A stretch of DNA of 64,000 bases from assembly GCA_016801845.1 (NCBI GenBank), contig CM028909.1:9718813-9782812 (forward strand), read 5' to 3'. The notes beneath the pieces are model-generated. The model was not told where the DNA came from. It worked only from the letters and a program-made list of their open reading frames with translations, and did no database searches. A program made the translations under genes and the position numbers. Below, piece after piece: positions 45,701 to 54,614 of this stretch; positions within the stretch are counted from its first letter, which is position 1; each line of letters begins with the position of its first letter. This DNA is from Polydactylus sextarius (taxonomy: Eukaryota; Chordata; Actinopteri; Polynemidae).

Positions 45701-46922
45701 TATCAGGAGAATAAATCATGGAGACAGTTGGGAAGGCATAGAAATGGAACAGTGGCCAGATGGAAGAGGACCCACTATGGAAGCCGTTGGAAATGAAAGA
45801 GAATTATTTTTAGACAATTTGGAAAGACACAATAGGGGTCCAGATGAGCAGGGCCAAGAACATAGGCATGGTCATCATGGTGAATGGAGGGGCCCCAGAG
45901 GTAGGGGGTCAAAACCAATACAAGAAAAACCGAATATGACCTTTTCAGGGCCTCTTAGGGGTCCAAGAGATGGTTTTAGAGGGTCTGATTGCAGGGACCC
46001 AGGCCCTGTCCTGGATGATCCAGATATGATGTACCCAGGTTCTGGGCCAAGGGGAGGACTTGAAAATGAATGGAGAGAGCCTGATAGAAGGGGTCCTGGG
46101 CCAAACAGAAGGGGAAGTGGCCAGTTTTTCAGAGAGGAATTAGACCCAAACAATAGAGGACAAGGCCATGATAGAAGACATCCAGGAATTAGAGGACCAG
46201 GATCAGATATGAAAGGGGGTCCAGATATTTCAAATGACTGGAGACAGCCAGATTTCAGGGGGGATATGGGAGGGCCAAATATTGATGGATTGTACCCAAA
46301 TAGGAGAGGATTTCATAGAATAGAGACAGACAGTCCAGATTTAAGACACCCAAGTTCAAACATTGAAAGTCCAGGGACTGATGGGAGGTTTCCAGAGTTA
46401 AGGGGGGCAGGACCTGAAAGGCAAGATGCAGACATGGAAAGCCATGGACCAATGAGACATGGATTTGAGCATGAATTTAGAAGAGACAGGAAAGGTCCAG
46501 AAATGAGAAGGCAAGGGCCTGATAAAATTTCAGATGTAAGGCATGGGTCTGCTAGGTGGGCTACACATACTGAGGTTCCTGGGCCTAATAGAGGAGGTCC
46601 AGACATGATGGATCCAGGTTTAGACTTGAGGGGATCTGAGCCAACCATCAAAAATGATATACATGGTATGAGATCACCACATTTCAGTCCTCACCCAGTT
46701 ACCAGATTCCAGAATCATGGTGATCCACATTCTGCACCGTTTGATGGGCCCAAAGGTCCCTCTTCAAAGTGTGAAGGAAAGTCATACCCAGGTCAGCAAT
46801 CACAAAAACCCCAGAGACACAGAGCTGCCTTACTTCCCACTCCAACAGAGGGTCTGATACGCTTCCCAAATCGTATGAACAACAATCAAAGTTCTGCTGG
46901 TAAATCCACTCAAAGTATGTGA
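20924..46922 (+). CDS. dido1: DIDO1 (death-inducer obliterator 1), PHD-TFIIS-SPOC protein, expanded long form
   Basis: The coding exons are 20924-20969, 21061-22186, 22311-22545, 22786-23052, 23185-23365, 35754-36273, 36408-36567, 36687-36803, 36938-37060, 37176-37332, 37449-38061, 38187-38340, 38435-38524, 38612-38807 and 40105-46922. They total 10,803 nt and 3600 residues; the longest human isoform is about 2240. Domains: conserved N-terminal KKSWGFRRSTIARRE, RG box (244-278), PHD (381 to about 432), TFIIS central domain (about 775-870), SPOC (about 1193-1345), coiled coil (1649-1684), SR-rich stretch (1817-1929), Gly-Pro repeats (about 2510-3507). DIDO1 is a nuclear protein that reads H3K4me3 through its PHD and contacts RNA polymerase II. 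The main start has a second in-frame ATG at 20933. Intron 14 has a GC donor. Identification is firm. Confidence 0.96.
21744..21849 (+). other. dido1: dido1 RG-rich box (residues about 244-278)
   Basis: About 35 residues consist almost only of Arg-Gly (with some Lys-Gly) dipeptides. The DNA is an AGAGGN-type purine tract. RG/RGG boxes bind RNA and are targets of arginine methyltransferases. Human DIDO1 has basic RLRRK/RLRKK segments at about this place but no RG run that I recall. Confidence 0.9.
22152..22545 (+). other. dido1: dido1 PHD finger (split by intron 3) and exon 4
   Basis: The PHD is encoded at 22152-22186 and 22311 to about 22433. Visible ligands are C-F-T-C, C-C-D-G-C, H-G-N-C and C-P-L-C, with the conserved FMICCD and QWFHG strands. 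In human the first pair reads Y-C-I-C; here it reads L-C-F-T-C (see findings). The methionine of FMICCD and the tryptophan of QWFHG, both expected in the methyl-lysine pocket, are kept. Exon 4 ends at AAG|GTTAAA, a weak donor, at 22545. Confidence 0.9.
22786..23365 (+). other. dido1: dido1 exons 5-6: Cys-rich motif and acidic tail
   Basis: Exon 5 (22786-23052) encodes C-I-G-P-G-C-S-K and DSVYCGTDCILQHAAATMK, almost the same as human CIGPGC and DSVYCSNDCILKHAAATMK. This small putative zinc site is a family hallmark. Exon 6 (23185-23365) is acidic and Ser/Thr-rich and ends GCGT|GTATGT in phase 1, which joins to the exon at 35754 across a 12.4-kb intron. Read-through past this donor would add about 60 residues and stop at 23544. 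Confidence 0.88.
26821..27060 (-). pseudogene. Decayed Tc1/mariner-type transposase fragment
   Basis: On the minus strand, 27035 to 27006 reads S-P-D-L-N-P-T-E-N-L, the conserved block around the last catalytic acidic residue of Tc1-like DDE transposases. Further along the same strand, QQLSQEGVGTSQMHIRRLTS resembles the C-terminal QEEW-IPQ-IRRLIRSM segment. Stops and frameshifts interrupt the frame, so it is dead. The ends of the element are not visible. Confidence 0.75.
27678..27713. repeat. (AC)n microsatellite, interrupted
   Basis: An AC tract with one TAC interruption, in dido1 intron 6. Confidence 0.95.
33691..33723. repeat. (AC)n microsatellite
   Basis: Pure AC dinucleotide tract of about 33 bp in dido1 intron 6. 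Confidence 0.97.
34385..34690 (+). pseudogene. Decayed Tc1-like transposon fragment
   Basis: The block 'tttttggactgatgaaa' corresponds to the W-T-D-E catalytic motif of Tc1-like transposases. It is followed by a 'catcccagcagtgacatatgg' type stretch (T-V-K-x-G-G-G region), then 'gggcctggacagct' and a stretch matching N-S-Q-V-Y-Q. The order matches a common fish Tc1-like element. Stops and small deletions break the frame. Confidence 0.7.
35754..36273 (+). other. dido1: dido1 exon 7: Ser/Thr/Pro-rich linker into TFIIS domain
   Basis: The exon opens AKKDSEQVEAD and is low-complexity Ser/Thr/Pro until NNQVRQSIQRSLTSILFKR, which aligns with human NSQIRQNIRRSLKEILWKR, the first helix of the TFIIS central domain. 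The split codon AG|G (Arg) at the exon end matches the human position. Confidence 0.92.
36408..36803 (+). other. dido1: dido1 exons 8-9: TFIIS central domain
   Basis: Exons 36408-36567 and 36687-36803 encode IEMEMFDIFRNTDSKYMNKY, RTIMFNLKDPRNKG and LLYRVVRGEIGPFRLVRMS, the helix bundle shared with TFIIS domain II, PHF3 and SPOCD1. In DIDO and PHF3 this domain contributes to contact with elongating RNA polymerase II. No TFIIS zinc ribbon follows, as expected for the family. Confidence 0.95.
36938..38061 (+). other. dido1: dido1 exons 10-12: linker with conserved K-I-C-T-G segment
   Basis: Exons 36938-37060, 37176-37332 and 37449-38061. The segment LSCMLKDTTSEHKTHLFDLK followed by CKICTGQVPAPEEE matches human SSMLKDTTSQHRAHLFDLNC and onward. 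Exon 12 then has a run of short Ser-Pro repeats (MDSPxS / ESPxSP types, about 37585-37760) and ends with a stretch close to human KSILAKPSSSPDPR before the SPOC exons. Confidence 0.92.
38187..38807 (+). other. dido1: dido1 exons 13-15: SPOC domain
   Basis: Exons 38187-38340, 38435-38524 and 38612-38807, completed by the start of the last exon, encode IMWKGFLNMLTVAKFVTKAY, DLPDTIQIGGRI, VWDYVAKLK and ELCVIRFHPATEEEEVAYVS with SYFSSRGRFGVV. This is very close to human DIDO1. SPOC domains of this family bind phosphorylated Ser2 repeats of the polymerase II CTD. Exon 14 is followed by a GC donor, and the frame closes only if that donor is used. Confidence 0.95.
38995..39537. mobile_element. PIF/Harbinger-like MITE, 543 bp, with TTA target duplication
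   Basis: The left end is AGCCTGGTTTATGCTCGTCCG and the complement of the right end is AGGCTGAATTATGCTTCTCCG, 16 of 21 matching. TTA flanks both sides (38992-38994 and 39538-39540), the 3-bp target preference of PIF/Harbinger elements. There is no transposase; the 100-codon ORF at 39256 looks random. The element lies inside the last dido1 intron (38808-40104). Confidence 0.8.
40717..41526 (+). other. dido1: Three YDPE motifs and coiled coil in dido1
   Basis: DRPYDPEEEYDP is at about 40717-40752, DVAYDPEDETIFEDIQ at about 40837-40884 and DVAYDPEDESLFNEIQ at about 41491-41538. Between the second and third lies a strongly heptad-like helix (41066-41172) of about 36 residues rich in Glu, Gln and Lys. 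Human DIDO3 has one RPYDPEEEYDP and one VAYDPEDETI; the third copy looks like a fish duplication of the second. Confidence 0.85.
41570..41905 (+). other. dido1: dido1 Arg/Ser/His-rich (SR-like) stretch
   Basis: Residues about 1817-1929 are rich in RS, SR, RR, RD and HR, for example KRRLSPKRRSHRERDSHRSP. SR-like stretches bind splicing factors and RNA and are phosphorylated in the nucleus. This fits a protein that works at elongating polymerase II, but the function here is inferred. Confidence 0.85.
42430..46640 (+). repeat. dido1: Degenerate GPGPDRRGP/GPERRGP repeat array in dido1
   Basis: From about 42430 Gly-Pro-Asp motifs appear sparsely; from about 43650 to 46640 they are dense. The basic unit is about 13 residues (R-G-P-G-P-E/D-R-R-G-P-x-M-E-type). 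In 44130-45490 pairs form a higher-order unit of about 26-30 residues: F-R-G-P-G-P-E-R-R-G-P, M-E-G-P-G-P-D-R-R, then G-G-P. It is not collagen: Gly is not every third residue. Copies are well diverged, so the array is old and kept open for about 1000 codons. Confidence 0.88.
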
Positions 46923-47520
46923 TGTTGTGATTTAAATAAAAACAACGTTGAGTCAAGTTAGAAACAGGTAAAAAAACAAAACAAAACAAAACAAAAAAAA
47001 CATTACACAGCCCCCTCAGGACAGTAAGGGTGCTGAAATTGCAAAAATACCTAGTATCATGACACTGGGTGGAGTTACTACAGCATAACACACTGAATGT
47101 ATTTTTCTCGAGGGCAGTGGCTGTTTTTTGTGAAATTTCTGTTTTACAGAAATTTCAGAATGATCAAGAATCAAAGCCATGTAAGAGCAAACATTATAGT
47201 CAAGACATTTTATTTCAAGGTATTTCAGTTTATTATGTTCCAGTTCTGTCTTTTGATCATAGTAAAAGTGTCTTTGTTTTGCTGAATCAGGACTGATTAC
47301 CTCTAAAACTTAATTAATCACCTGTAAATTCAACTCAGTGTGCATTTTTATTTGAAAATAGTGAGTGACAAGTGTTTTGTACAAAATATGTACAGTTTTT
47401 TTTTTAACATAGCCACAGCATCAGAACTGTAAACTAGATCTGGCTTTTATGTTTCTTTGCTGACAAAAGAGTTCGTTTAAAGTCAATAAAAATGACCCAT
47501 ATACCTTTTAAAATTTGTAT
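46923..47520 (+). other. dido1: dido1 3' UTR with polyadenylation signals
   Basis: AATAAA occurs at 46935-46940, only 13 nt after the stop, and at 47485-47490, which has a better distance and a T/G-rich downstream part. The second is the likely end. A (CAAAA)n tract lies at about 46975-46999. Confidence 0.6.
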
Positions 47521-49218
47521 TGTCTGCTTTTGTCATTGATATTTGATACACACCCGTCACTTTAAAAACATGCACAAAAAGCACAATGCCAGTACTGTTC
47601 CATTTGTGGTCATAAATTAAACTCAAACTGGTTTCCATTTTTTTAGAGGTACAATTCAAAAGCCTCCTTTACCAAAGCTGATAATTTTTTTACTTGTTCT
47701 AGTTTGCTAAAGAGACTGATGTGTCCTCTGAAGCAATATTTGTAAAAAGCCTTAATGGTACAATTAATTTCATGTCACCCTGATGCTAGGTGTGGGCCTC
47801 CATTTGGAGATGAATATAGAAATTAATGTTCTTTTTCCTGGTGCTTTTTATATTTGTTTATTAGCTCATTGGTGGGAGAGCATTTCACATGAATAATTTA
47901 TTGCCTAACAAAAAGCATCTTTACCACAGTGTAAGGATGAATACCTTAAGTAAAAGTATAGCAATTAAGCTGCCTTGTAAGACCAAGAAAAAAATCTACC
48001 TATCACCATCATGGTTAAAAATGTATAATATAATGGACTATAAATATAAACTCAAGTAAATTAAGTATACATACTCAAGAACAAGAATTGATTGCAGAAT
48101 TGTTCTTAAACTTAGTGTTAGTATAAAAGTTTTTTTTTTCTATAGATGCAAAACAAGCACATGTATTATTATAGGAGCCTCCTCACACCGTGCTTCAGAT
48201 TGACCACTGACACAGTCTGCTGTGTTTTTAATCACTTTTGTTTTAAATAAATGCAAACCAAACTGTTATTTCTCTGGATTGCTGAAAAACAACAATAGAT
48301 CAATTTGTGTTCAACTGCAATGTGTCACTGTTTTTACAATAACATGAGTGATATCGCACCTTTTACCTTTTAATCAGTTTTCAGGTTTTTAAGAGCTCTT
48401 GATGTAACATGGAGACTGACAATAAGTCAGTGAGAGAAAGTCACTCACTCTAGAAAGGGAGAAATATACACATCTACACCTGCAGAGTTAACCTCTTACC
48501 AAAGGGGGGCGACAGCATTCAGTTGAATCTCTTTCTCTTGTCTTTCAGTTAGTTGATATTGATCAAGCTGTGTTAACTGTGGTGTGGAAAAATAACTTCT
48601 GCACAGGGATATTATCTCAAGTTACTGTAATTAATTAATGTTTTTATGGTGCTTGTGGTTAACTTGGTTATTTGTATATGATGTGATGTTTTTATGTTTA
48701 CAACATTTCAGACGAAACCATAATTGATCCATTAAAGCCACTGACAGATGAAGTGAATAACTTCGATCATCTTGTTGGGTCAAAAGCAACCTACATAAAC
48801 ATCATTTCAGACCAAACTCACACCCCATAGCATTTACCCCAAGAGCAGCTTCCTCCAACCAATGCAACTCTGCAGTCTGCAGAAAAAATATGAGATCTTA
48901 CAAAAAAGAAAAAATGAATATGTAGGAGTGGTGGGCTTTTATCAAATGAATTCTTTGGTTGTACTGAAATAAACACAAACAAATGCTCATTATTTTTGCA
49001 GGACTTTTCTCTCTTCCCTCTCACAGCAGTCATCACCTTGATTTATCTTGTGACCTTTTGGTTTTAGGCTTAACTTTGGACTAAACTACTTAACTACTCA
49101 ACATATAAAACTAATTGATTAGTTCCACCTTGACTATACAGAACATATCATTACAATATACACTGAGATCATTTGTCACCTTGCAGATACATAGGATTTA
49201 TACATAATACATATATAT

Positions 49219-49303
<85 letters not shown>

Positions 49304-49379
49304 TTCCATCACTGTCGTTAAATGTGTTTTAAAATAAACATTAGAATAAACCACTGTATGATAAAGTCTTCTGCTAATG
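47521..49379. other. dido1-tcfl5 intergenic region
   Basis: This is AT-rich sequence with a compound microsatellite at 49219-49300 and a further AATAAA near 48246 that might serve a longer dido1 3' UTR. No ORF with a recognisable domain is present. Confidence 0.55.
49219..49300. repeat. Compound (AC)n(AT)n microsatellite
   Basis: About 20 bp of AC is followed by about 62 bp of pure AT. It lies about 80-180 bp upstream of the likely tcfl5 leader exon. Confidence 0.97.
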
Positions 49380-49484
49380 TTAGCTAAAGGCTAACAGTAG
49401 CAGGAGGCTGCCAACATTCTGAGTTCGATTCCAACGTCTGCTCCGTCACCACCGCGAACATTTAGCAAAGCAGCGAACAATAAA
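49380..49484 (+). other. tcfl5: Possible tcfl5 non-coding first exon
   Basis: The sequence is less AT-rich than its surroundings and ends in AATAAA|GTAAGT, a good donor at 49484/49485. The exon with the ATG starts after TTTTTAG at 49883, so a leader exon upstream is needed. The left edge and the assignment are inferred. Confidence 0.4.
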
Positions 49485-49891
49485 GTAAGTTACCCGACAC
49501 ACAGACACCTGGATAATAACCGCAGCTTGTTCAGAGACTAGTCCATATAAACTTGATTATAATGAATGGCTCTGTAACATAAAATAAAATTGTAAATAAA
49601 TAAAAACATTAACGCGTTTATATTTGGATTCGTCGAGTCAAATGAGTTAGCTTAACGTTCGTCTTTTGCTAACATAAATTCACAAGCTAGCTTTTGTATT
49701 TTATACTATAATTTAGTCTGTTAATTATCTCCTTGGATTTGTTTAAGGTTTATTGAACAACAATGTATAAAAACTTTCAACTTGTAACTTAAATAACACT
49801 GTGGCTCATAGTAATAGGGTCTGGATATGTATTTAGTCTATTTTGGTGGGAATATATATAACAACTTAATCTCTCATTTTTAGAGTACAAG

Positions 49892-52800
49892 ATGTCAACC
49901 TTTTCGTCAGCTTGTAAACCCATCCATTTATCACCTTCATCCAGAGACCACCCCTGTGACCCGAGTTTGAGCCAGGGTGGATTTTTGACACACGACCAGG
50001 GGCAGATGTTGGGATCTGAGCTCAGTCTGACAGAGATGACAGAGGTTGAATACAAGCACTTTCACCACCTCATCCAGGCTTATATGGACGCACAGACTGG
50101 AGCTCCAGATGAGCCAGATACCAGATCTCACCTCACCACAGTAATGGTTAAAAACACAGCTGGATTCTCAATGGTTTCTCCGTCCACGACCACTACAGCC
50201 ATTGACCTTTCAACCTCCGCTGTTGAACACTGTGTCGGGATGCCCGGAGAAAAGACACCAGCTTCTTTTGGAAAGGTCCCTGATTTTGTGTTGGCCAGAA
50301 TCAGAGGTGAAGACAGTCTGACTGAATCACACGCGAACAGTAGCATATCCTCACAGAAACGAGCCAGATCAGCTGCTAGAATTTGCTTGGAGAAAAGATT
50401 TGACACCATGTCTGCTGACACCCCAAGACAGAAGGATATTCAGTCTGCAGTTCTCAGCAAGTAAGATTCACCAATTTACTTTAGTGCAACTTATAATACA
50501 TATAATGCTGATGTATTCACAAAAATATCTGTTTTGTTTCAGCCTTTTGACAATGCTTCAGCAGTCTGCTGAGGCTCAAGAGGCAGTTGTACATCCACAA
50601 ATGCAGAAATGGATAAAAACCAACAGAGCGAATCCTTGTGAGGTCACCAGCCCACATGTAGGAGGTGTTTTAAACCCAGTCACCAACATGTGTGGTCAGG
50701 TGTGGGAGAAATATATTAAATGCATTTTTATGATGACTTGGAAACATGATGTTATTGCTAAATAATTTGTCTCTGTTTAAACCTCAGGTGATCGGACATA
50801 TTCCTCACCTTAACAAACACCAGAGTTTTGTCATCCCCAAGAGTTTTTTATTTAACATTTGTCCAGAGGGGGTCGTTACAAAGGCTCACTGTATCAGTGG
50901 CAGCAACTCAACAGAAGAGCAGGCGTTGATGAACATGAAAAGTAAAGTTTCCTGTATCTTAATTTAGCAGTTGTTTTTATATTGGTTTGATATACTGAAT
51001 TAAAAATACATGTACAGGTTTGTATCTAACTGTATGTGGCGCGCACTTATATTTTACCACAGATGATGCAGTGACACCTGCTGCATCCAGGAAGTGTGAA
51101 ATAACCTACGACTCTGAACCGATTAAGGATGCTAAGGCTGCTCCCGACTCAGCTGGAGAGTCAGGGAGCAGCAGCAGCAGGAAAAGAGGTCGATCTTATG
51201 TATCACTTAGCCAGCGCAGGGAGAAGCACAACAGTAAGGAGAGGGAACGGAGGTGAGCAACCATTATTAACAGCTGTTAAGTGGTCTGAGGAAATACTGT
51301 ATTAATATTAATTGTGTTTTAATGATCACTTGACAGCTTCGAAATTACTTTGAAAGCGTAACATATTGTTAATTTTTAGTCTAGGGGGCCTCCAATATAG
51401 TTGCTGCATCACCCTTGGGTGCCTTGAGGATGAGACAAGGATGCTTCAGTATTTATTAACATTTTTCAGTTCTGCATTTTTATGCAGTATGTAATATAAA
51501 ATCATTTGGCAGCTTAAACTGGTGATCTCATCTCAGTCCCCAGCAGACATTTGTAGCACAAGTTTCCCATTTTCATAGCTGTATATAGCTGTAAATATTG
51601 TTTTGTAAACATAAACAAAATAGGACTAAAAGACTGTTAAAGGGTGCTGTGCTTTCAAAACGTTTGGGAACTGTTTTCTAGTGTGGAAGTAAATACAGAT
51701 TTTGGACATTTTTGTTATTTACATATCTATCAAGGTAGATCATTGGTTTGCAGCTTGTTTATTTGAATAATATTTAACCAAAATTAGTGTCCATGTGTGG
51801 ACATTTTTGTTCAATAGTGGGGCCTTAAATGAAAAAAAAAGAATAGAATAGAATAATCTTTATTGTCATTGTACTGCGCAGGTACAACGAAACTGAGGGT
51901 GCTCCCACTGAGCCACCGTGCAACACAGAAAAATTTTCAATGACAATCAAGAAAACAAACATAAGGAGTATCACAAAACACAAGAGCTCTTGAATCATTT
52001 CTTTGTCTTATTTTTTAAATAAATTGATTATAGTTTGGTTTGGTGTAAACTATTTGAATCCATCAACTTGGACTCAATAAAGGGCAGATTTATGTTAATA
52101 AAAATAATTATTAGTTACAAACCCGTTGCAGCGTAGCTCAAACACAACAAGTCTTTTTATTTACTGAACTAAACTCTAAACTGTGACCAAACGATTAATC
52201 TATTAACCAAGAAAATAACTTGCAGATTAATTGATAAAGTTCACTGGTTCACAAAGTCTGAGGGACACTGATGAAAACTCCTGTGTTTCCTTTGTCACTG
52301 CAGGAGGAAGATTCGTTTGTATTGTGACGAGCTGAACATGCTGGTGCCGTTCTGTGACCCAGAGACAGACAAAGTCACCACCCTGCATTGGGCCACTGCC
52401 TTCCTCAGCTACATGAATAAGATGTATGGTGACACCTTCAAAGAGGTATGTTTGTGTGGTTTCATGTTAAAATGTAGGTCGATTGAAATGTTTTTAACTC
52501 AATCATCCTTGTGCTGATTTATCTAAGAGTCAAACCCAGAGGCCTGAAGGTGAGAGCTTTATTACATTTCTTCTTGTTGAGCGGTTCTGCAGGAGACTTG
52601 TATGATGTTCAAATCAAATTCCTTTTAATTGAAAATCCAAGTCAAATAGACTTTATTGTTTTCCTGTGATGGATTGTCTAGTGTTGCAAATATCTAGTCT
52701 GTGAAAGCAGATACAGTGCATGGTAGCAAATTAACATAAGCTCTTGTACGTTATATCCAACCACATTATGCTTAAAGTGCAACATCACCCACTGGAATGA

Positions 52801-52999
52801 AGGGAAATGGCAGCTTAATAAGCTTAAACTGAAAACAAAAGCAAAAGTACAGTAACATTTCCCCCCTTTACAGGAGTTTCAGAGGGTCTGCAATGATGAG
52901 AAGGGACTGTTCCTTGATTACAGACCTTCTTCAAACCAGGACCCAATCCACCGGGAGATGGACGTCTCACTGAGCATCCCTCTCCTGGTAGAACAATGA
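49892..52999 (+). CDS. tcfl5: TCFL5, basic helix-loop-helix transcription factor
   Basis: The coding exons are 49892-50460, 50543-50699, 50788-50941, 51063-51252, 52304-52445 and 52874-52999. They total 1338 nt, 445 residues, slightly shorter than human TCFL5 (500). The N-terminal SLTEMTEVEYKHFHHLIQAY matches human SLVEMTEVEYTQLQHILCSH. The middle is diverged but keeps ARICLEKRFDTM (human VRVRLEDRFNSI). The bHLH sits in the C-terminal third. TCFL5 is nuclear, binds E-box-like sites, and in mammals works mainly in male meiosis and spermiogenesis. The start follows a splice acceptor by 8 nt and is the first ATG. All introns are GT-AG and phases close. dido1 lies upstream on the same strand, col9a3 is tail to tail. 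Confidence 0.95.
51205..52445 (+). other. tcfl5: tcfl5 bHLH domain (split by intron 4)
   Basis: The basic region QRREKHNSKERERR is at the end of exon 4; RKIRLYCDELNMLVPFCDPE, the loop TDKVTTLHWAT and helix 2 AFLSYMNKMYG are in exon 5 (52304-52445). The split Arg codon AG|G lies in the basic region. The E-R-x-R-R DNA-contact pattern is intact. Human reads RRERHNRMERDRRRRIRICC. Confidence 0.95.
51830..51965. mobile_element. Fish retroposon-like tail in tcfl5 intron 4
   Basis: A (GAATA)n-like start is followed by 'ctttattgtcattgtactg' and 'gtacaacgaaactgagg', a signature I know from widespread fish interspersed repeats. The family is not assigned. Confidence 0.5.
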
Positions 53000-53545
53000 A
53001 CATCTTAATAATTCAACTAGATATTCAACTATATTTAACCGTTTAATTAATTGAGTTTGTCCCAGGAGATTGGACTGTTTGTTGTTACATTTTGAACGAT
53101 GAGAGGTCCTTTTTTAGAAAGGAGCTCTGCGATACAATGAGTTAGAAAGTGGAAGTTTTTCAGTTGCAGACCACGTGATGCTCATACATGGTAGGTGTTT
53201 GATAAGACCACACCGTATAGTGTGCTAGTGTTTGTGTGTTACCACTGATACTTTCCCTGTTCTTTTGAGAGACATTTGTGGAAAAGGGGTTTTCATAGCA
53301 TCGTCAGTAGGTGGCACTGTGTCCCTGTGAAAAACAGGTTGTTCTGATGAAAAGATTTTAGCTCCTCTGCTAGGATTTATTTAACTCCCTTTATTTATAT
53401 CTGAATAGTTTTTATACTTGATTCAAATATTGTTTATTTAATATTTATTATTATTATTAACTGTTCATGTAGATTGTTCAGGTTGTTTCTTCAATCACAT
53501 ATTTATGTATTTTACACTGAAATAAATGTTGCTGTCTTGTGAATT
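53000..53545 (+). other. tcfl5: tcfl5 3' UTR
   Basis: The sequence after TGA 52997-52999 runs to AATAAA at 53521-53526, followed by a TTG/TGT-rich stretch. This is the only good + strand signal before the col9a3 tail. Confidence 0.6.
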
Positions 53546-54614
53546 AATGGGATTACTTAACTTTCATGGAGTTGAACATATTTTTCTGAAGTAAAAACTG
53601 TTCATTTGATATGTAGAAAAGAGTAATGTTTTACTGAAAAGTGGCTTTATTTGTTCTTTCTTACAACATGTCGCTGTAGCATCTTACTGTACATACAACA
53701 GTCACCCACAAATAATAAATAGTATTTAAAGTCATTTATATTTGATAGTTACAGCACCGGTAGTACATAGTGGATGTGGTCATTGCAGATTGAAAAACAA
53801 AAAGATTGTTTTACCTTGTTTCTAAGATTCTTGAACTTATTTTTTTTTACAATGTCTGATTTATCCATCCACAAGTTTTAATTTGTTTGATTTGTTGATT
53901 CTCAAATGTAGAGAATCAGCTTCACATGTAATTAAAAAGAAAAGAAAAAAAGCTGTAAAAACGACTATCAAAAGTTTAAAAAAAATGTTTTTTTGCATTA
54001 ATCTACACAATGTCTGGGCACCTGGGTATTTGTTTTTTATTCCTTTTACAATACATACACAGCTGCTCTGCAGAGGCTTTTTTGCCTCAGGCACCTATTT
54101 CCATATTTTACACTGTAAGCTTGTATGTTGAGGTAACACCTGTCATTTACACTAATGGGCCGTGATACATGCACATTCACTTCAGAGACAGTCATCTGCT
54201 AGAAGGATGTTAACCAAAGTAATAGGGACATGGAAACATGTACAAAGTTTTTATACACAAAGGACTCATCATTCATTTTCCAGTTTGTTGTAAGTCAAGT
54301 CTTGTTATGAAATAGTATTTGGAGCAATGCAGTTGTTGTCTTGCACTCTTCGGTGCCTCTGTGCACTTTATTTCTGGATGTCATCTTGATGTTTTTGTCT
54401 CTCAGTTGCTCTAGTATTCATGTTACTCCTTGGATGCTCCTCTATTCTTCTCAAAATATCACACTCGTTGATGTTACTCTTCCCATCTTGTGATAACATG
54501 TATTTAAATAAAGAGGACATTTTTGTGATCACGGTCTTCTTTCATTTCCTCCTTCCCTTAACTTATCACCCTTCCTCCGTGGGGTGGATGGCATCAGATT
54601 GCAGGAAGTCATGT
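53546..54614 (-). other. col9a3: tcfl5/col9a3 convergent gap and col9a3 3' UTR
   Basis: On the minus strand an AATAAA (TTTATT at 54367-54372) lies about 245 nt past the col9a3 stop, a plausible poly(A) signal. Another lies at 53646-53651. If the far one is used, the two 3' ends are about 100 bp apart. No other gene is visible. Confidence 0.5.

Larger units (their letters stand above)
40105..46922 (+). other. dido1: dido1 giant last exon (6.8 kb)
   Basis: The exon starts after TTTCATAG and is open for 2272 codons to TGA 46920-46922. It begins GLEKKRPNLLLGLAITQR (end of SPOC; human GLESPRPNIILGLVICQK). Next come HTILKTLFG, DPIVQQYGQ, three YDPE motifs, the coiled coil EQQRMLEELNKQIEEQKRQL, then MAHFSVSDSLLSPP, all aligned with human DIDO3. 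After about residue 1800 similarity to human fades: an SR-rich stretch, a Ser/Asp/Lys-rich stretch, and then Gly-Pro-Arg repeats to near the end. It ends with a short unique tail. Confidence 0.95.

Noticed and set aside
42430..46640. Dido1 Gly-Pro array as a collagen gene fused to dido1
   Set aside because: Gly does not occur at every third residue, there are no 54-nt exons, and the frame is continuous with the conserved Dido SPOC and coiled-coil region. Its nearness to col9a3 is coincidence.
43414..46651. Long minus-strand ORFs rich in Ser-Gly-Pro opposite the dido1 repeat
   Set aside because: They are shadows of the biased codons (GGT-CCA, GGA-CCT) of the dido1 array and have no domain, splice context or independent support.
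50400..50765. A separate 121-codon ORF in tcfl5
   Set aside because: It starts within exon 1 in another frame, reads through the intron and only then happens to share the exon-2 frame.
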